In this document: piece after piece, positions 11,251-22,692 of the stretch | Position numbering within the stretch: position 1 is the first letter of the stretch | Layout of the letters: each line of letters opens with the position of its first letter | NCBI RefSeq assembly: GCF_002776525.5 | Contig: NC_045438.1 | Coordinates: forward strand, 146,794,095 to 146,858,094 | Direction of reading: 5' to 3' | Source: Piliocolobus tephrosceles | Taxonomy: Eukaryota > Chordata > Mammalia > Primates > Cercopithecidae | DNA length: 64,000 nucleotides | Position numbers and translations under genes: made by a program | The notes under the pieces: model-generated | Databases searched by the model: none | What the model saw: only the letters and a program-made list of their open reading frames with translations | Told to the model about the DNA's origin: nothing

Positions 11251-12246
11251 ATAATTCATGGAGTGTTTACACCGCATGCAGTGGTGGCTACAAAAACCTT
11301 AGCCTATCAAAATACACATAATATTTGTAAGACATCCTACTGCAAGTCTCTGGCACTCAAAAATGTTGGTACCTGACCAATTCTTCATGATAAAACGTAG
11401 AACCCAGCCTTCCAGGGATATTCCAATTTTGCTAATTTGAAATATTCCTTAAAACTGATTTCACTTTCCCTTGGATGATCATTCAAATCATAAAGGCAAG
11501 TAAGAGCACTGACTGCAAGTCTCCATCGCAAGCCCTTGGGCAAGTCACTCAGCTTTGCTGGGAAGAACCACCCTCCCCACTCTCAAGATCCAAGAACCAT
11601 TTCTGGAATGAACCAACTCTGAGGGAGCCAAGCCATGTTAACATCAATGGAAATGCTTTCACAGCTCACAGCCAATAAGTAAATTGGCCCTTGTTTCATT
11701 TCAAAGAAAGGTATTAGAAATTCTGTGCTACATAACTGTGTCCATCCTACCCTCAGGTCTTTCCAATGGAGCTTTTAAGAGCGAGCAAATAAAGTTTTAT
11801 TGGTTCAACAAAGTCTGCTGCCCAGGGGTCTATATTCACACTATTATTGAGAATGAAACCCTGTTAACTTATTAAATAAACCAAGTATCTCTAAGCTAAA
11901 AAAAGCTGATATTAACCATCGTCATCATTTAGTATAAAAACTGCATCTCAAATCCATGATCAGAAAACCAAAAAAAGCCCTCTAGAAAAGTAATTAAGAT
12001 ACATACAGTTCTTCATTAGTCGTGAAAGAAATGATCTTATCCCAGAATTTTCCACTAACCCATCAGTGGAACAATAATTCATGTAATAATAAATATTTCC
12101 ACGGTTTGCAAATATTAACTAGACCTGCCTCTTGGCTTTTTTGACAATGAGAAATCTGTACCAAATGATTAACAGAGCTCAAGTCCAAGGAGGAAAATTA
12201 TTCTATTCCCGAGCACTGTCACACCAAAGCTGAAACCAAGGTTTAA
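11251..12246. other. Unique sequence with a possible MIR piece
   Basis: 11,500-11,560 resembles a MIR core ('gagcactgactgcaagtc...ttgggcaagtcactcag'). The rest shows no gene. Confidence 0.45.
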
Positions 12247-12257
12247 AAAGCACAATC

Positions 12258-12554
12258 GACCAGGCGCGGTGGCTCACGCCTGTAATCCCAGCACTTTGGG
12301 AGGCCAAGGCGGGTGGATTACAAGGTCAAGAGATCAAGACCATCCTGGCCAACATGGTAAAACCCCGTCTCTACTGAAAATACAAAAATTAGCTGGGCTT
12401 TGTGGCATCCACCTGTAGTTCCAGCTACTCGGGAGGCTGAGGCAGAAGAAGCACTTGAACCCGGGAGGTGGAGGTTGCAGTGAGCCGAGATTGTGCCACT
12501 GCACTCCAGCCTGGCCACAGAGCGAGACTCAGTCTCCAAAAAAAAAAAAAACAC
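12258..12554 (+). mobile_element. Alu with target-site duplication
   Basis: Flanked by 'agcacaatc' on both sides (ending at 12,257 and from about 12,556). Full length. Confidence 0.93.
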
Positions 12555-12687
12555 AGCACAATCTCAAAACAAAGAAGCGAGTCACATCTATTAGGTTTCT
12601 TTACACACAAAATAAAGGAAAAACTAGATATGTATGTAAATACAGAAAAGCAAATATTTCTATTTTCAAGCTCATATTTCTTTTCTT

Positions 12688-12984
12688 TTTTTTTTTTTTT
12701 TTGAGACGGAGTCTCGCTCTGTCGCCCAGGCTGGAGTGCAGTGGCCGGATCTCAGCTCACTGCAAGCTCCGCCTCCTGGGTTTACGCCATTCTCCTGCCT
12801 CAGCCTCCCAAGTAGCTGGGACTACAGGCGCCTGCCACCACACCCAGCTAGTTTTTTGTATTTTTTAGTAGACACGGGGTTTCACCGTGTTAGCCAGGAT
12901 GGTCTCGATCTCCTGACCTCGTGATCCGCCCGTCTCGGCCTCCCAAAGTGCTGGGATTACAGGCTTGAGCCACCGCGCCCAGCC
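12688..12984 (-). mobile_element. AluY, monkey-type
   Basis: In its own orientation the right arm reads 'gctgagatccggccactg' and the head 'gcggtggctcaagcctg'. Flanks share 'catatttct'. Confidence 0.93.
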
Positions 12985-13348
12985 ATATTTCTATTTTCAA
13001 AGCAAATATTACTATTTCCAGCTCTTTTCTTTTCCTTGTTTTTCCCTTAAATTACACGTACTTCATTTTTTAAAAATTGGCCATTATATCTGTAGCTTTA
13101 TAACCGCTTCCTGATTCACAGCAACCCTACAGAGTTCTCATTTCCACAGAAGGGAAAATATGCACCCATCCAATCCAACCTTTTCAATGCCACAGGAAGA
13201 AAAACTTGTCCTAGAAGTTCTGCAGAGATGGTTCCCTTCTCCTGAGCATTCTACACGGGAGTAAATGCAGTGCAAAATCAGATTCGGAATATATTCTCTC
13301 TCAAGGAAGAGTTTAAAACATCGCCATTAAGAGGAGTTATGACCATAT
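12985..13348. other. Unique sequence, no gene seen
   Basis: Contains MIR/L2-like words near 13,100-13,200 ('cagcaaccctacagagttctc'), too weak for a firm call. Confidence 0.35.
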
Positions 13349-13380
13349 GTTTCTTTGAGAGACAGATCTCTCAAAGAAAC
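13349..13380. repeat. Perfect 14-bp inverted repeat with a 4-base loop
   Basis: Left arm gtttctttgagaga (13,349-13,362), loop caga, right arm tctctcaaagaaac (13,367-13,380). All 14 pairs match. The right arm ends exactly where the duplicated segment begins. Confidence 0.95.
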
Positions 13381-13381
13381 C

Positions 13382-13547
13382 AAAAAAAAAAAAAAACTTT
13401 GCAAATGTTATCTCTACATCCTGAGACAAATAGTATCCCCATTTTACAGAAGAGGGAGCTGAGGATCAAGAAAGGACAAGTAACTTTTCACACAATCTCT
13501 AAAGAACAATTTTTTTAATTGTGTAATTTTTGTTTTAGTTGCACACT
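13382..13547 (+). repeat. Duplicated segment, identical to 15,874-16,024
   Basis: After a 15-base A run, bases 13,397-13,547 match 15,874-16,024 over 151 bases with no difference that I can find by eye. The A run corresponds to the tail of the Alu that precedes the other copy. The content includes a MIR-like core in antisense. Confidence 0.93.
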
Positions 13548-13549
13548 AA

Positions 13550-13690
13550 ACCATCCTGGCTAACCCGGTGAAACCCCGTCTCTACTAAAAATACAAAAAA
13601 AAATTAGCCGGGCATGGTGGTGCGTGCCTGTAGTCCCAGCTACTGGGAGGCTGAGGCAGGAGAATGGCGTGAACCCAGGAGGCAGAGCTT
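13550..13690 (+). mobile_element. Alu fragment duplicated from 15,285-15,425
   Basis: A headless and tailless 141-base Alu piece, from 'accatcctggctaacccgg' to 'ggaggcagagctt'. It matches 15,285-15,425 with a single difference ('ctactgggagg' versus 'ctactcggagg'). It has no A tail and no target-site duplication, so it did not arrive by normal retrotransposition. Confidence 0.92.
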
Positions 13691-15188
13691 TCCCTGTTCA
13701 AAAGCAAGCAAAATCTATGATTTGTACAACCAGGCATTCAGAGAAAAGGGAAACCACTGGTATTCAGAGTGGTCTTGATTCACCACCATTAAGTACCCAA
13801 ATATTTTATCAGCAACATTTAAAAAATAAGGCTTTATTTTCCTCCATTTAATGAACTGTCCATTCTCCATTTTCTCCATTTAAGTGAATGTCTACTTCCA
13901 CTACACAGTTATCCACACTATGCAACGTAAAAAAATACAAGGGCCAGTTTTTTGTATTTTGGGGGTATTTTTTCAATTTACATAAATATGAAAAGCAAAA
14001 AAAAAGGATTCTCCCTATTCGTTTTATTGGAAAATAAAACATTTAGCAAAATATATGTTGCTTTTGCTAAAACATTCTAGAACTCTTGTTTTCAGCAAAG
14101 GAGTTAACAATTCTTTTCCAAAGTTCAGCTGTGTGGGGGTCAAGGTTTAATACTACTAGACAGAAGATTTTTTAAAATTAACAATAGGAGAGCCTTAGTC
14201 AACAGCAGCCTCAATAATCATAATATTCTCCCTAAGTCTGTCAGAAATTTGCCAAGCATTGTTGTTGTTGTTTCACAATATTTTTGTTTCTTTTTTTTTT
14301 TTTAATTTTAGGCCCTCCTTTGATAGTATTGTTGAAGTTATTAATTCTTCCCCGGATAAGGGTTTTTCCACAAGCAATGAAGAGAGTGAAAGTAATAGCA
14401 AAGCAACAGTAGGTCTCCGAAGACAAGCCTTTGGTCACCACTCTTTATCATGAAGATTATCTTGCTTAGAATTAAAATCAACAACTACTTGTTTAAAAAA
14501 AAAAAAAAAAGTCTTTAAGTTATGCAAAAAATCTTAGGACTTGCTAGCGGAAATCCTATACTCCAAACATATTAACATCATCTAAAAACAAAAAAACAAG
14601 TATTTATTTGACCCTGCCTATGTGAGCTTTGGTAAATAAGATACTATAAGAAATTTTAGCTCTAATGATTTCTTATTATTTGTCTAACTTAACCAAAGCA
14701 AGATAAACAATGGCTAAAAACATTTTCCTGTCACTAATTTCATATTCTCAAAGTTTATTATATCAGAAAAGAGTTGGATAGGCCTTAAGCAGAATGAAGT
14801 CTAACTATATCTAAAAGCATTTCTCTACCATGATCATCTTTCCCCACTAGATAACTGACCTTCGCCTAATGTTGATATAAGTTTAATGGAAATGCATTAA
14901 CAGAGTCTCCAAATTCAGTTCAGTGCCTCACAAGTTAACCCAAGTTAACCCTTCTTCAATTTTCTTGGCAGCCTTCATGGTCCCCTGTGCAGGAGCTACC
15001 TGGAGTCGCCCATGTTGAACTAATTTAAACAAAATTCAATTATCTCATTTTCATCAAAGAATCACAGGAAATTCTTGCCATAATAAGGAGTTGCCTGTGG
15101 AACAACTATTAGGAAAAGAAGACAAGCATCTATAGGAAATAAATAATTCATTTTTTTCTCTGAGGTTTTACACACAGAAGAAAATACT
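13691..15188. other. Repeat-poor unique segment
   Basis: No recent Alu lies here. It contains T and A runs (14,291-14,303; 14,494-14,510), the possible exon at 14,312-14,408, and a short tandem repeat 'aagttaaccc' near 14,932-14,950. Nothing else is recognised. Confidence 0.5.
14312..14408 (+). other. Possible cryptic exon, weak
   Basis: A long pyrimidine tract ends in 'aattttag' at 14,311, followed by 97 bases open in one frame that would read PSFDSIVEVINSSPDKGF and an acidic, serine-rich remainder, then a donor-like ACA|GTAGGT at 14,408. The splice sites are plausible, and the composition is more protein-like than the other frames here. I do not recognise the protein. The strand is opposite to the candidate gene at the CpG island, which lowers the likelihood. 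A chance exon is the main alternative. Confidence 0.2.
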
Positions 15189-15203
15189 AAATAAGAACTA
15201 ATC

Positions 15204-15508
15204 GGCCGGGCGCGGTGGCTCACGCCTGTAAACCCAGCACTTTGGGAGGCCGAGACGGGCGGATCACGAGGTCAGGAGATCGAGACCATCCTGGCTAACC
15301 CGGTGAAACCCCGTCTCTACTAAAAATACAAAAAAAAATTAGCCGGGCATGGTGGTGCGTGCCTGTAGTCCCAGCTACTCGGAGGCTGAGGCAGGAGAAT
15401 GGCGTGAACCCAGGAGGCAGAGCTTGCAGTGAGCCGAGATGGTGCCACTGCACTCCAGCCTGGGCGACAAAGCAAGACTCTGTCTCAAAAAATAAATAAA
15501 TTAATTAA
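15204..15508 (+). mobile_element. AluY with perfect 15-bp target-site duplication
   Basis: Flanked by aaataagaactaatc at 15,189-15,203 and 15,509-15,523. Full length with an A-rich tail of AATAAATTAATT. Part of this element (15,285-15,425) is copied at 13,550-13,690. Confidence 0.96.
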
Positions 15509-15569
15509 AAATAAGAACTAATCACGGCTAACAATGAGTACCTAATGTTTCAGAGTTAAGACCTTTGTG

Positions 15570-15873
15570 GACCGGGCGTGGTGGCTCATGCCGGTAATCC
15601 CAGCACTTTGGGAGGCCAAGGCGGGCGGATCACTTGAAGTCAGGAGTTCGAGACCAGTCTGGCCAACATGGTGAGACTTCGTCTCTATAAAAATACAAAA
15701 GTCAGCTGTGTCTGGTGGCGCATGCCTATAATGCCAGCTACTTGGGAGGCTGAGGCAGGAGAATCACTTGAACCCAGGAGATGAAGGTTGCTGTGAGCTG
15801 AGGTCAGGCCACTGCACTCCAGCCTGGGTGACAGAGTGAGACACTGTCTCAAAAAAAAAAAAAAAAAAAAAAA
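15570..15873 (+). mobile_element. Alu, S-like
   Basis: Full-length plus-strand Alu with a 23-base A tail. Its tail and the sequence right after it form the source of the copy at 13,382-13,547. Confidence 0.92.
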
Positions 15874-16024
15874 CTTTGCAAATGTTATCTCTACATCCTG
15901 AGACAAATAGTATCCCCATTTTACAGAAGAGGGAGCTGAGGATCAAGAAAGGACAAGTAACTTTTCACACAATCTCTAAAGAACAATTTTTTTAATTGTG
16001 TAATTTTTGTTTTAGTTGCACACT
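15874..16024 (+). repeat. Second copy of the 151-bp duplication
   Basis: Identical to 13,397-13,547. It contains antisense MIR-like words ('atccccattttacagaagag', 'caagtaacttttcac'). The identity stops at 'gcacact', after which the two loci differ. Confidence 0.93.
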
Positions 16025-16129
16025 GATAGGATAACACGTATCACACTCAATAGCTTATAAAATCTGAGTTTTCCATCTAGTTAGCAAAAATCATTACTTA
16101 GAATAGGAGCCTCCAGATGGTATAAATGT

Positions 16130-16425
16130 AGGCTGCCCAATATGGTAGCCACTGGCAGCCATATGTGGATTTTGAGCATTTGAAATGAGGCTGGGCCAAA
16201 TTGAGATATATTGTTAAATATAAAATATACATAGTATATATATAAATATACATTCATTTTGATTATATGTTGAAATTATATTTTCAATATATTGAGTTAA
16301 AATATTTTACTAAAAATAATTTCACCTGTTTCTTTTTGTTTTAAATGTAGCTACCAGAAAACTTAAAATGACATCTGTGGCTCACATTTGTGGCTCACAT
16401 TCTATTTCTCTTGGACAGCACTGAA
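16130..16425. mobile_element. hAT-Charlie-like nonautonomous DNA transposon
   Basis: The ends form imperfect inverted repeats ('tgcccaatatggtagccac' at the left and 'gtggctcac...ttggacagca' at the right), with an AT-rich centre. This fits the MER5-type group of hAT-Charlie elements. The name is tentative. Confidence 0.55.
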
Positions 16426-17119
16426 TACACTGTTTACGAACACTTTTCTGCGCACCAGAAGATGAGTTACTGGATTGATATGAGAGCCCAGGACATCCAA
16501 ATTGCTGGTTAAGGTTTCACTGACATCAAACCTTGTTGATTTCAATAATTCAATCATGAATTCATTCAGGCAACAAATAATTATTTACTGAGCAACTGCT
16601 ATGTTCCAGGCAAAATAATACAACGTCTGGTACATGGGCCTGTCTCTAGAGAATTTCATAAGGAATCTTTTGGATGATGACCCAGTTATACCACTTAATA
16701 CTTTGGTTATAAGGGTGTATAACTATTAATAGTAAAAACCAAATGGCATTGGAGCACATTTTAAATATGGCAGAGAGTGAAGGCGATGGAGCTAACATCA
16801 AGGCAAAGACCTCATTATTTCAACATGTGAGGTGGATTGACTTAAAGCAAAACTGCCCAATGTCCATTTCAATCTTCATCTGAATATAAGGTCAAATACA
16901 AGTTCGATTCAGAGGAAGGTCTCTTTCAAATCTAACCCTCATTCACCTGCAAAGCCAAGGTAGAGAGTAACTGATTTTACTTTAGCCATACTGTCGTAAA
17001 TGTCTGCTAGAGTTTCTTACTAAAAACAATGAAAGTGACTAAATCTTACAAAGTCTACTAGCATATTAACATTTCTGTGTGGCATAAGGCACTAATATAA
17101 GTGCTTTTAAAAATAAATT
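16426..17119. other. Unique sequence, no gene seen
   Basis: A short MIR/L2-like piece may be at 16,555-16,615 ('gcaacaaataattatttactgagc'). No exon is convincing. Confidence 0.4.
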
Positions 17120-17121
17120 TC

Positions 17122-17245
17122 ACGGGGTTCCCTCTCTCAGCTTTGGAGCCCCTGCTCCCTCTGTCTCTGTACAGTGGAGCTTCTTTCTTTATTCCCCCTT
17201 TTTTCTTGCCTATTAAACTCTCTGCTCCTTAAAAACCAAAATCAC
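17122..17245 (+). mobile_element. ERV LTR fragment (3' part)
   Basis: Contains 'ccctctctcagctttggagcc', 'agtggagcttctttc' and 'tgcctattaaactctctgctcc'. The same order occurs at 50,609-50,720, so both are pieces of related class I LTRs. Only the R/U5-like end remains here. ATTAAA at 17,213 is the likely polyadenylation signal. Confidence 0.6.
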
Positions 17246-18259
17246 AGTAAACCCGTAAAGAAACCCTTACCTATGCTCTAGATCACAACAAACACAAAAT
17301 CATCAACACACTAACCACAATTTTTTGTGTAGCTTCCCTTTCCTTTGCCATTAGTTTAACAATATTGGTAAAATGTTCTAGCAGTTTATTTTTACTCCTA
17401 CTTGGAGCAACTGCAATGTAACTGACCTTCCTACATGAAAGATGGTCTAGAAGAGAACTTATTTCCCTACCGAAGAAAAAAAAAATGCCTGTTAAAAAAA
17501 TAAATAAATAAAACAACCATAATATTGAAAAGAATAATGTTCCTCACCAAATCACCAACCAGTCTACTGAGCTAAAATCCTAGATACTTTTATGTGGCTT
17601 CCTTATATGTAAAAATAAACTGGTTATATTTCCAAAGGAATGTGATCTCACAGTTCCATTCCAATTCAGCTGAAGTCCCAGCAAATACACTAAGAGTTCT
17701 GCTTGAGTAAGAACCAAGCTCGTGGTTTCAAAATTACATTTCATGGAAGATTTGAGCAGAAGACATTTTGTGTCTGATCCAGAAATCCCAGAACACTGTC
17801 AGTTAGATACCGCCAGTGCAAACGAAGAGAAAGCAAGCACCAAGGTAGTATCTAATTAAGACATCAAACCACCGCCTTGAATGACTTGCTTTTCTTGTTC
17901 CTGCTAGATGAAGTTTTCTTCATGGTATTATTAATATTCCAGCAAGGCAAAAAAAAGATTGCTACATTAAAACGTGGTATAAATGCAAGCTTCAAGATGC
18001 AATAAACTCTTAAGGGACTAAGCCTCAGGGGCATTAATTTCCTCTTTTGCGAATGAATGCTCAGATCTTGCTGGTCTCACTGTTCTTCCAATAAAATTTT
18101 AAATACAAATCTTTAGGCTCTGAATTTCTGAACCAGTGAAGAAGTCAAGTCAGTTCAAGCACTCGGGTATTTGAGTGCCTGTTATGTGCAGAAACATGCA
18201 TCCTGTGCAGAAGACAAGAACAAGGACCACATCACCCCACCTCTCGGAAAGTTTACAGT
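17246..18259. other. Unique sequence, no gene seen
   Basis: AT-rich. The segment 18,130-18,255 has MIR/L2-like wording ('tgagtgcctgttatgtgcag'). No gene is supported. Confidence 0.4.
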
Positions 18260-18700
18260 CTGTATTAATTTCTTAGGACTGCTGGGACAAATTATCACAA
18301 ATTCTGTGGCTTAAAACAACAGAAACTTATTCCCTCATGCTCTCTGCAGGGCCACATTCCCTTTGAAGGCTCAGGGGTAGAATCTTTTTGTAGAATCTGT
18401 TCCTTGCCTCTTCTAGCTTGTGGTGGCTGCTGGCATTCTCTGGCATTCCTTGGCTTGTGGTCACATCACTCCAATCTGTGCCTCTGTCTTACATGTGCTC
18501 TGTGAAGATGATCTCCTGCCTGTCTCTATTAAGGATACTTGTGATTGGATATCCCACGTCACCCAGGAAAACCTCTCCACATCAAGATCCTTAATTTCAT
18601 CACATCTGCAAAGACCATGTTCCTTTATGGCAACATTCACAAGTTCCAGATATTAGAACCTGGTCTATTGGGAGGAGGCCTTTATCCAGCTCACAGTTCC
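18260..18700 (+). mobile_element. Ancient medium-copy repeat, family not named
   Basis: The order 'ctgtattaatttcttagg', 'ggcttaaaacaacagaaac', 'ccttggcttgtggtcac', 'catctgcaaagaccatg' matches a very common mammalian repeat. The two frames over it (18,420-18,736) are therefore not genes. Confidence 0.6.
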
Positions 18701-19040
18701 CAAGCTTCTGTGGGGAGTGGGGGATCCCAGCCATGAAACTGAAAACCAAGCAAAGCAGCACAGGGTAAGTAGGTGCTAAACTATATGTTATCAAAAATCC
18801 TTCCACTTGAGTTCAGGGAAAACGATCCATGCTGCCTAAATAGGAATGGTTCTCCTGGGACCTGATGAGGCTTACTGTCTCCCAGATGTTCTCAAACGAT
18901 TGTATGAGCCTCTGAAGGGTTTCTGTAAGCCCTATAGTATTTATCATTATAGCTACTTTGAATGGCCTCCTGCTTATATCATCTTTATTTCACTGAACCT
19001 CCGTTCCATTTCTGTTCCACCTCATTATGATCTTGGCAGG
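18701..19040. other. Unique sequence, no gene seen
   Basis: Nothing recognised before the GTTTT tract. Confidence 0.4.
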
Positions 19041-19355
19041 GTTTTGTTTTGTTTTGTTTTGTTTTGTTTTGTTTTGAGACGGCGTCAGTCTGTCACCAGA
19101 CTGGAGTGCAGTGGCGCAATCTCGGCTCCCTGCAACCTCCACCTGCTGGGTACAAGCAATTCTCCTGCCTCAGGCTCCTGAATAGCTGGGACTACAGGCA
19201 CCCGCCACCACACCCGGCTAATTTTTTTTGTATTTTTAGTGGAGACGGGATTTCACCATGTTGGCCAGGATGGTCTCAATCCCTTAACCTCATGATCCGC
19301 TTGCCTTGGCCTCCTAAAGTGCTGGGATTACAGGCTTGAGCCACCACACCTGGCC
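19041..19355 (-). mobile_element. Alu with a (GTTTT)n tail
   Basis: The tail side is seven GTTTT units (19,041-19,076), a microsatellite grown from the Alu tail. Both arms follow. Confidence 0.92.
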
Positions 19356-19885
19356 CGTAGGGTTTTTTTGTTGCTATTTTGTTGTTGTTGTTTGGCTTGG
19401 AGCCAGTCTTTTCATGGCTGTAGTCAGCAACGACCTTATAAGACAAAAGAGACACAGAAAGGTTTCTGCTGCCCCAAATTATTACTCTACAGGACATGTC
19501 ACAGTGCCTAAAATTCCTCACATTTCCTCCTTGGACAAAAGCCCACTGTTTAAACTCAAATATTATTTTGTAGTGGATTGCACATTAAATCACAGTTACT
19601 GTGTCTTCGGATACATTATTTCCAAAATATACATTTGTCAAAAGATTAGTTCTGTTGAGTTTTGTTAATGAGTGTCCTGTGAGTCTTTAAAAACCAAAAC
19701 AAATACAATAAATGAGTCCAAATTCAAGGTTTTTGTTTTTTGTTTTTTGTTTTTTTAAGTTAAACTTTAACCATCAGACATCTCACAGCCTGGCTGAGAG
19801 GGCCTGGTGAACCTCCAAAAGGGGTATGCATACAGTCTGCAGAGTTCCCCAAACTCATTCATACACAGAAGCCTCTTTTCTTCTT
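19356..19885. other. Unique sequence with small T/G-rich tracts
   Basis: TTG repeats at 19,378-19,392 and TTTTTG repeats at 19,731-19,755. No gene is supported. Confidence 0.4.
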
Positions 19886-20112
19886 CTTTTTTTTTTTTCT
19901 TTTTTTTGAAACGGAGTCTCACTCGGTCGCCCAGGCTGGATGGTGCCATCTCGGCTCACTGCAACCTCATCCTCCCAGGTTCAAGTGATGCTCCTGCCTC
20001 AGCCTCCCGAGTAGCTGGGACTACAGGCACGTGCCACCACGTCTGGCTAATTTTTTATTTTGTCTCCAACCTGGGCAACAGAGTAAGACTTCATCTCAAA
20101 AAAAAAAAAAAA
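19886..20112. mobile_element. Fold-back Alu: minus-strand part joined to a plus-strand end
   Basis: Bases 19,886-20,065 are the right part of a minus-strand Alu, up to 'ggctaattttttattttg'. This joins at once to 'tctccaacctgggcaacag' and 'cttcatctcaaaa', which is the 3' end of a plus-strand Alu with an A tail to 20,112. The element therefore points inward from both ends. Confidence 0.85.
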
Positions 20113-20186
20113 GTACTCACCATAGCTTCATACATTTTAGATAATTGAGAGGCTCTACTCCCATACTTTCAGGATGTCATTTATAG

Positions 20187-20740
20187 CAGCAGTCCCCAAC
20201 CTTTTTGGTAGCAGGGACTGGTTACATGGAAGACAATTTTTCCATGAACATTGGGAGGTGGGGGAATCGTTTGAGGATGATTCAAGTGCATTACATTTAT
20301 TGTGTTCTTTATTTCTACTATTACTTTGTAAATATATAACAATTATACAGTTCACCATAATGTAGAATCAGTGGGAGCCCTGAGCTTGTTTTCCTACAAC
20401 TGGATGGTCCCATCTGGGGGTGATGAGAGACAGTGACAGATCATCAAGCATTAGATTCTCATAAGGAGCGTGTAACCTAGATCCCTCTCATGTGCAGTTC
20501 ACAAGGTCCATGCTCCTATGAGAATCTAATGCCACTGCTGATCTGACAGAAGATGGAGTTCAGGTGGTAATGTGAGCGATAGGGAATGGCTATAAACACA
20601 GATGAAGCTGGGCTGGCTTGCCTGCCTGCTGCTCACCCTCTGCTGTGTGGCCCGATTCCTAACAGGCCACACAGCAGGAGGTGAGTGGTGAGGAAGCAAG
20701 TGAAGGTACCGGTTCTATGTCCTGGGGTTAGGGACCCCTG
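20187..20740. mobile_element. MER1/Charlie-type hAT DNA transposon
   Basis: Begins 'cagcagtccccaacc' and ends 'ggttagggacccctg', which are imperfect inverted termini. An exact 8-bp target duplication, atttatag, lies at 20,179-20,186 and 20,741-20,748, as expected for hAT elements. The centre holds its own inverted repeat ('gcattagattctcataaggagc' opposite 'ctcctatgagaatctaatgc'). No transposase is encoded; such copies depended on a larger Charlie element. Confidence 0.85.
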
Positions 20741-20748
20741 ATTTATAG

Positions 20749-22372
20749 CATTTGAATCAATGCAACACCCTGGAGAAGGGCAGAAGCGATAGCAAACGGA
20801 GAGTTCTGCTTTTGGACATCTACCGGCTGCCTTTTGATTTTTAGCAACATGTTAGGATCCAAGATTATTCTGTAAGAACAAAGGCGGAACCTGAGACCAC
20901 TGAGGTTGGCCAAGATCCACTGAAATTGGCCAGCCATGAGAATCAAGTTCTAAAGAAGGCAAGAAGCAAAGACAAGAAGCAGTATCAGGGTAAGAGCAGG
21001 CAGAGTTGAGGCCAAGGAACACTAAAGGCTGGGATGTGAAAAGACAGACTATTTGAAACTGTGAACCATGTCATAAAATTTGCATAAAATCAGAATCAAT
21101 AGGTAAATAGTAATCTAAGTTGATGCAGAGAAAGGAGGCAGAAAATAAGATGAAGCTATCATGTGTTGGGGACATCGCATGTTCAGACTCTGAGCCCATT
21201 TTCCAGGCACCCGGATTGACTCCCATGTTCCAAAAGAGATCTAACAAGTGTGGGTTAGCCGAACTCCCATTCCTGGCTTCTGAAGCCTCAGATCACACAA
21301 ACTCTAGGAACTCCAGAGGTCATACCACAGAGCTAGGACTTGGCATTAGGATAATACCATGATACTTCTTGCCATTCTTTGCTTATTTCTCTTACAGCCA
21401 TTTGGCTAGAAACCTATGCAATATATTTAGGTATAGCAGCTTCATCATTACAGTAAAGTGAGAATTTTGAATTTGGCTGAGGAGTCAGGCAGATATTGAT
21501 GGAAATTTTTGAAGAAAAACATTGCATGAACTTTCACCAAAATTCCCACACTGGAATAAATGCTGAACACTTATTACAAAAGTACAAAGATTTATTTATC
21601 TTAAAGACAAAATGAAAACAAGTGAATTTTGTCTATTCTTTGAACTATACTAATCTGTGAAACTCAAAGAAGCTGAAAATGTAGCTGATAATTTTTGTTG
21701 CCTTCCCAACTCCTTGCATTTAATCGCTGAGACCAAATCTACTAGGTGGCATTTCAGCAGGGTTGTCACATAACTAATCATGCCAACCTCCAATGGGCAC
21801 TACAATGATCAGCCATCAGGAACTGGCATCCTGACTGTGCTAGCGCAGTGCGATGTATTTCCAGGAGGAGGGGGCAGGCAGGAAGAGACAGCCTTCCAGA
21901 ATGTCAATTTGAGGTGGGGGCTAAATATAATGAGGACAGGACTCAGGAGAGTCACCAAACAAAGCCTGAGTTCAAAGAATTGCCCATCTTTGGGTGCTCT
22001 GAGTTTTTAGACTTCCTTCCTTTAAATTGTATTTACCTTCCGATGAAAGGAATGTGAAAGGGTCCCCGTTACACATTCTCATAGCTCAGTTCACCCACTG
22101 TAATATCAAGGATTCACTCTTTACGCCGAAGAGTTGTTGTGCAGGTGTAGGTCCAGGCTTTGCATAGGCTATGAAACTTCTGGTGTGGAATATTAAAGAA
22201 AGCTTGAGCTCTCCTCTTCCTTCCAGGCCAGTACTGAAAATCAGGGGCTCAAGAAATCTCCCAATGAAAGAAACCCACATCACAGAAAGGCAGGCTGAGT
22301 TCAAACCCAAGGGAAAGAAGAAAAGCACATACAGGTTGGCCCAGTTTTGCTCAAGACTTTTTTTAAAAATTA
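20749..22372. other. Unique sequence, no gene seen
   Basis: A long repeat-poor stretch. Short frames at 21,120-21,362 and 21,780-22,057 (plus) show no known domain. I see no firm splice sites around them. Confidence 0.4.
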
Positions 22373-22692
22373 TTTTTTATTTTATTTATTTATTTATTTA
22401 TTTTGGGGGTGATGGATTTTTGCTCTTGTCACCCTGGCTGGAGTGCAACGGCATGATCTTGGCTCACTGCAACCTCTGTCTCCTGGGTTCAAGCAATTCT
22501 CCTGCCTTAGCCTCCCAAATAGCTGTGATTACAGGTGTGCACCACCTCGCCTGGCTAATTTTTGTATTTTTAGTAGAAACGGGGTTTCACCATGTTGTCC
22601 AGGCTGGTCTCGAACTCCTGACCTCAGGTGATCCACCTGCCTTGGCCTCCCAAAGTGCTAGGATTACAGGCATGAGCCACTGCACCCTGCTC
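22373..22692 (-). mobile_element. Alu with a (TTTA)n tail
   Basis: The tail side is TTTTATTTATTTATTTATTT (22,377-22,402). The element then reads 'gggggtgatggatttttgctc', and both arms follow. Confidence 0.9.
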
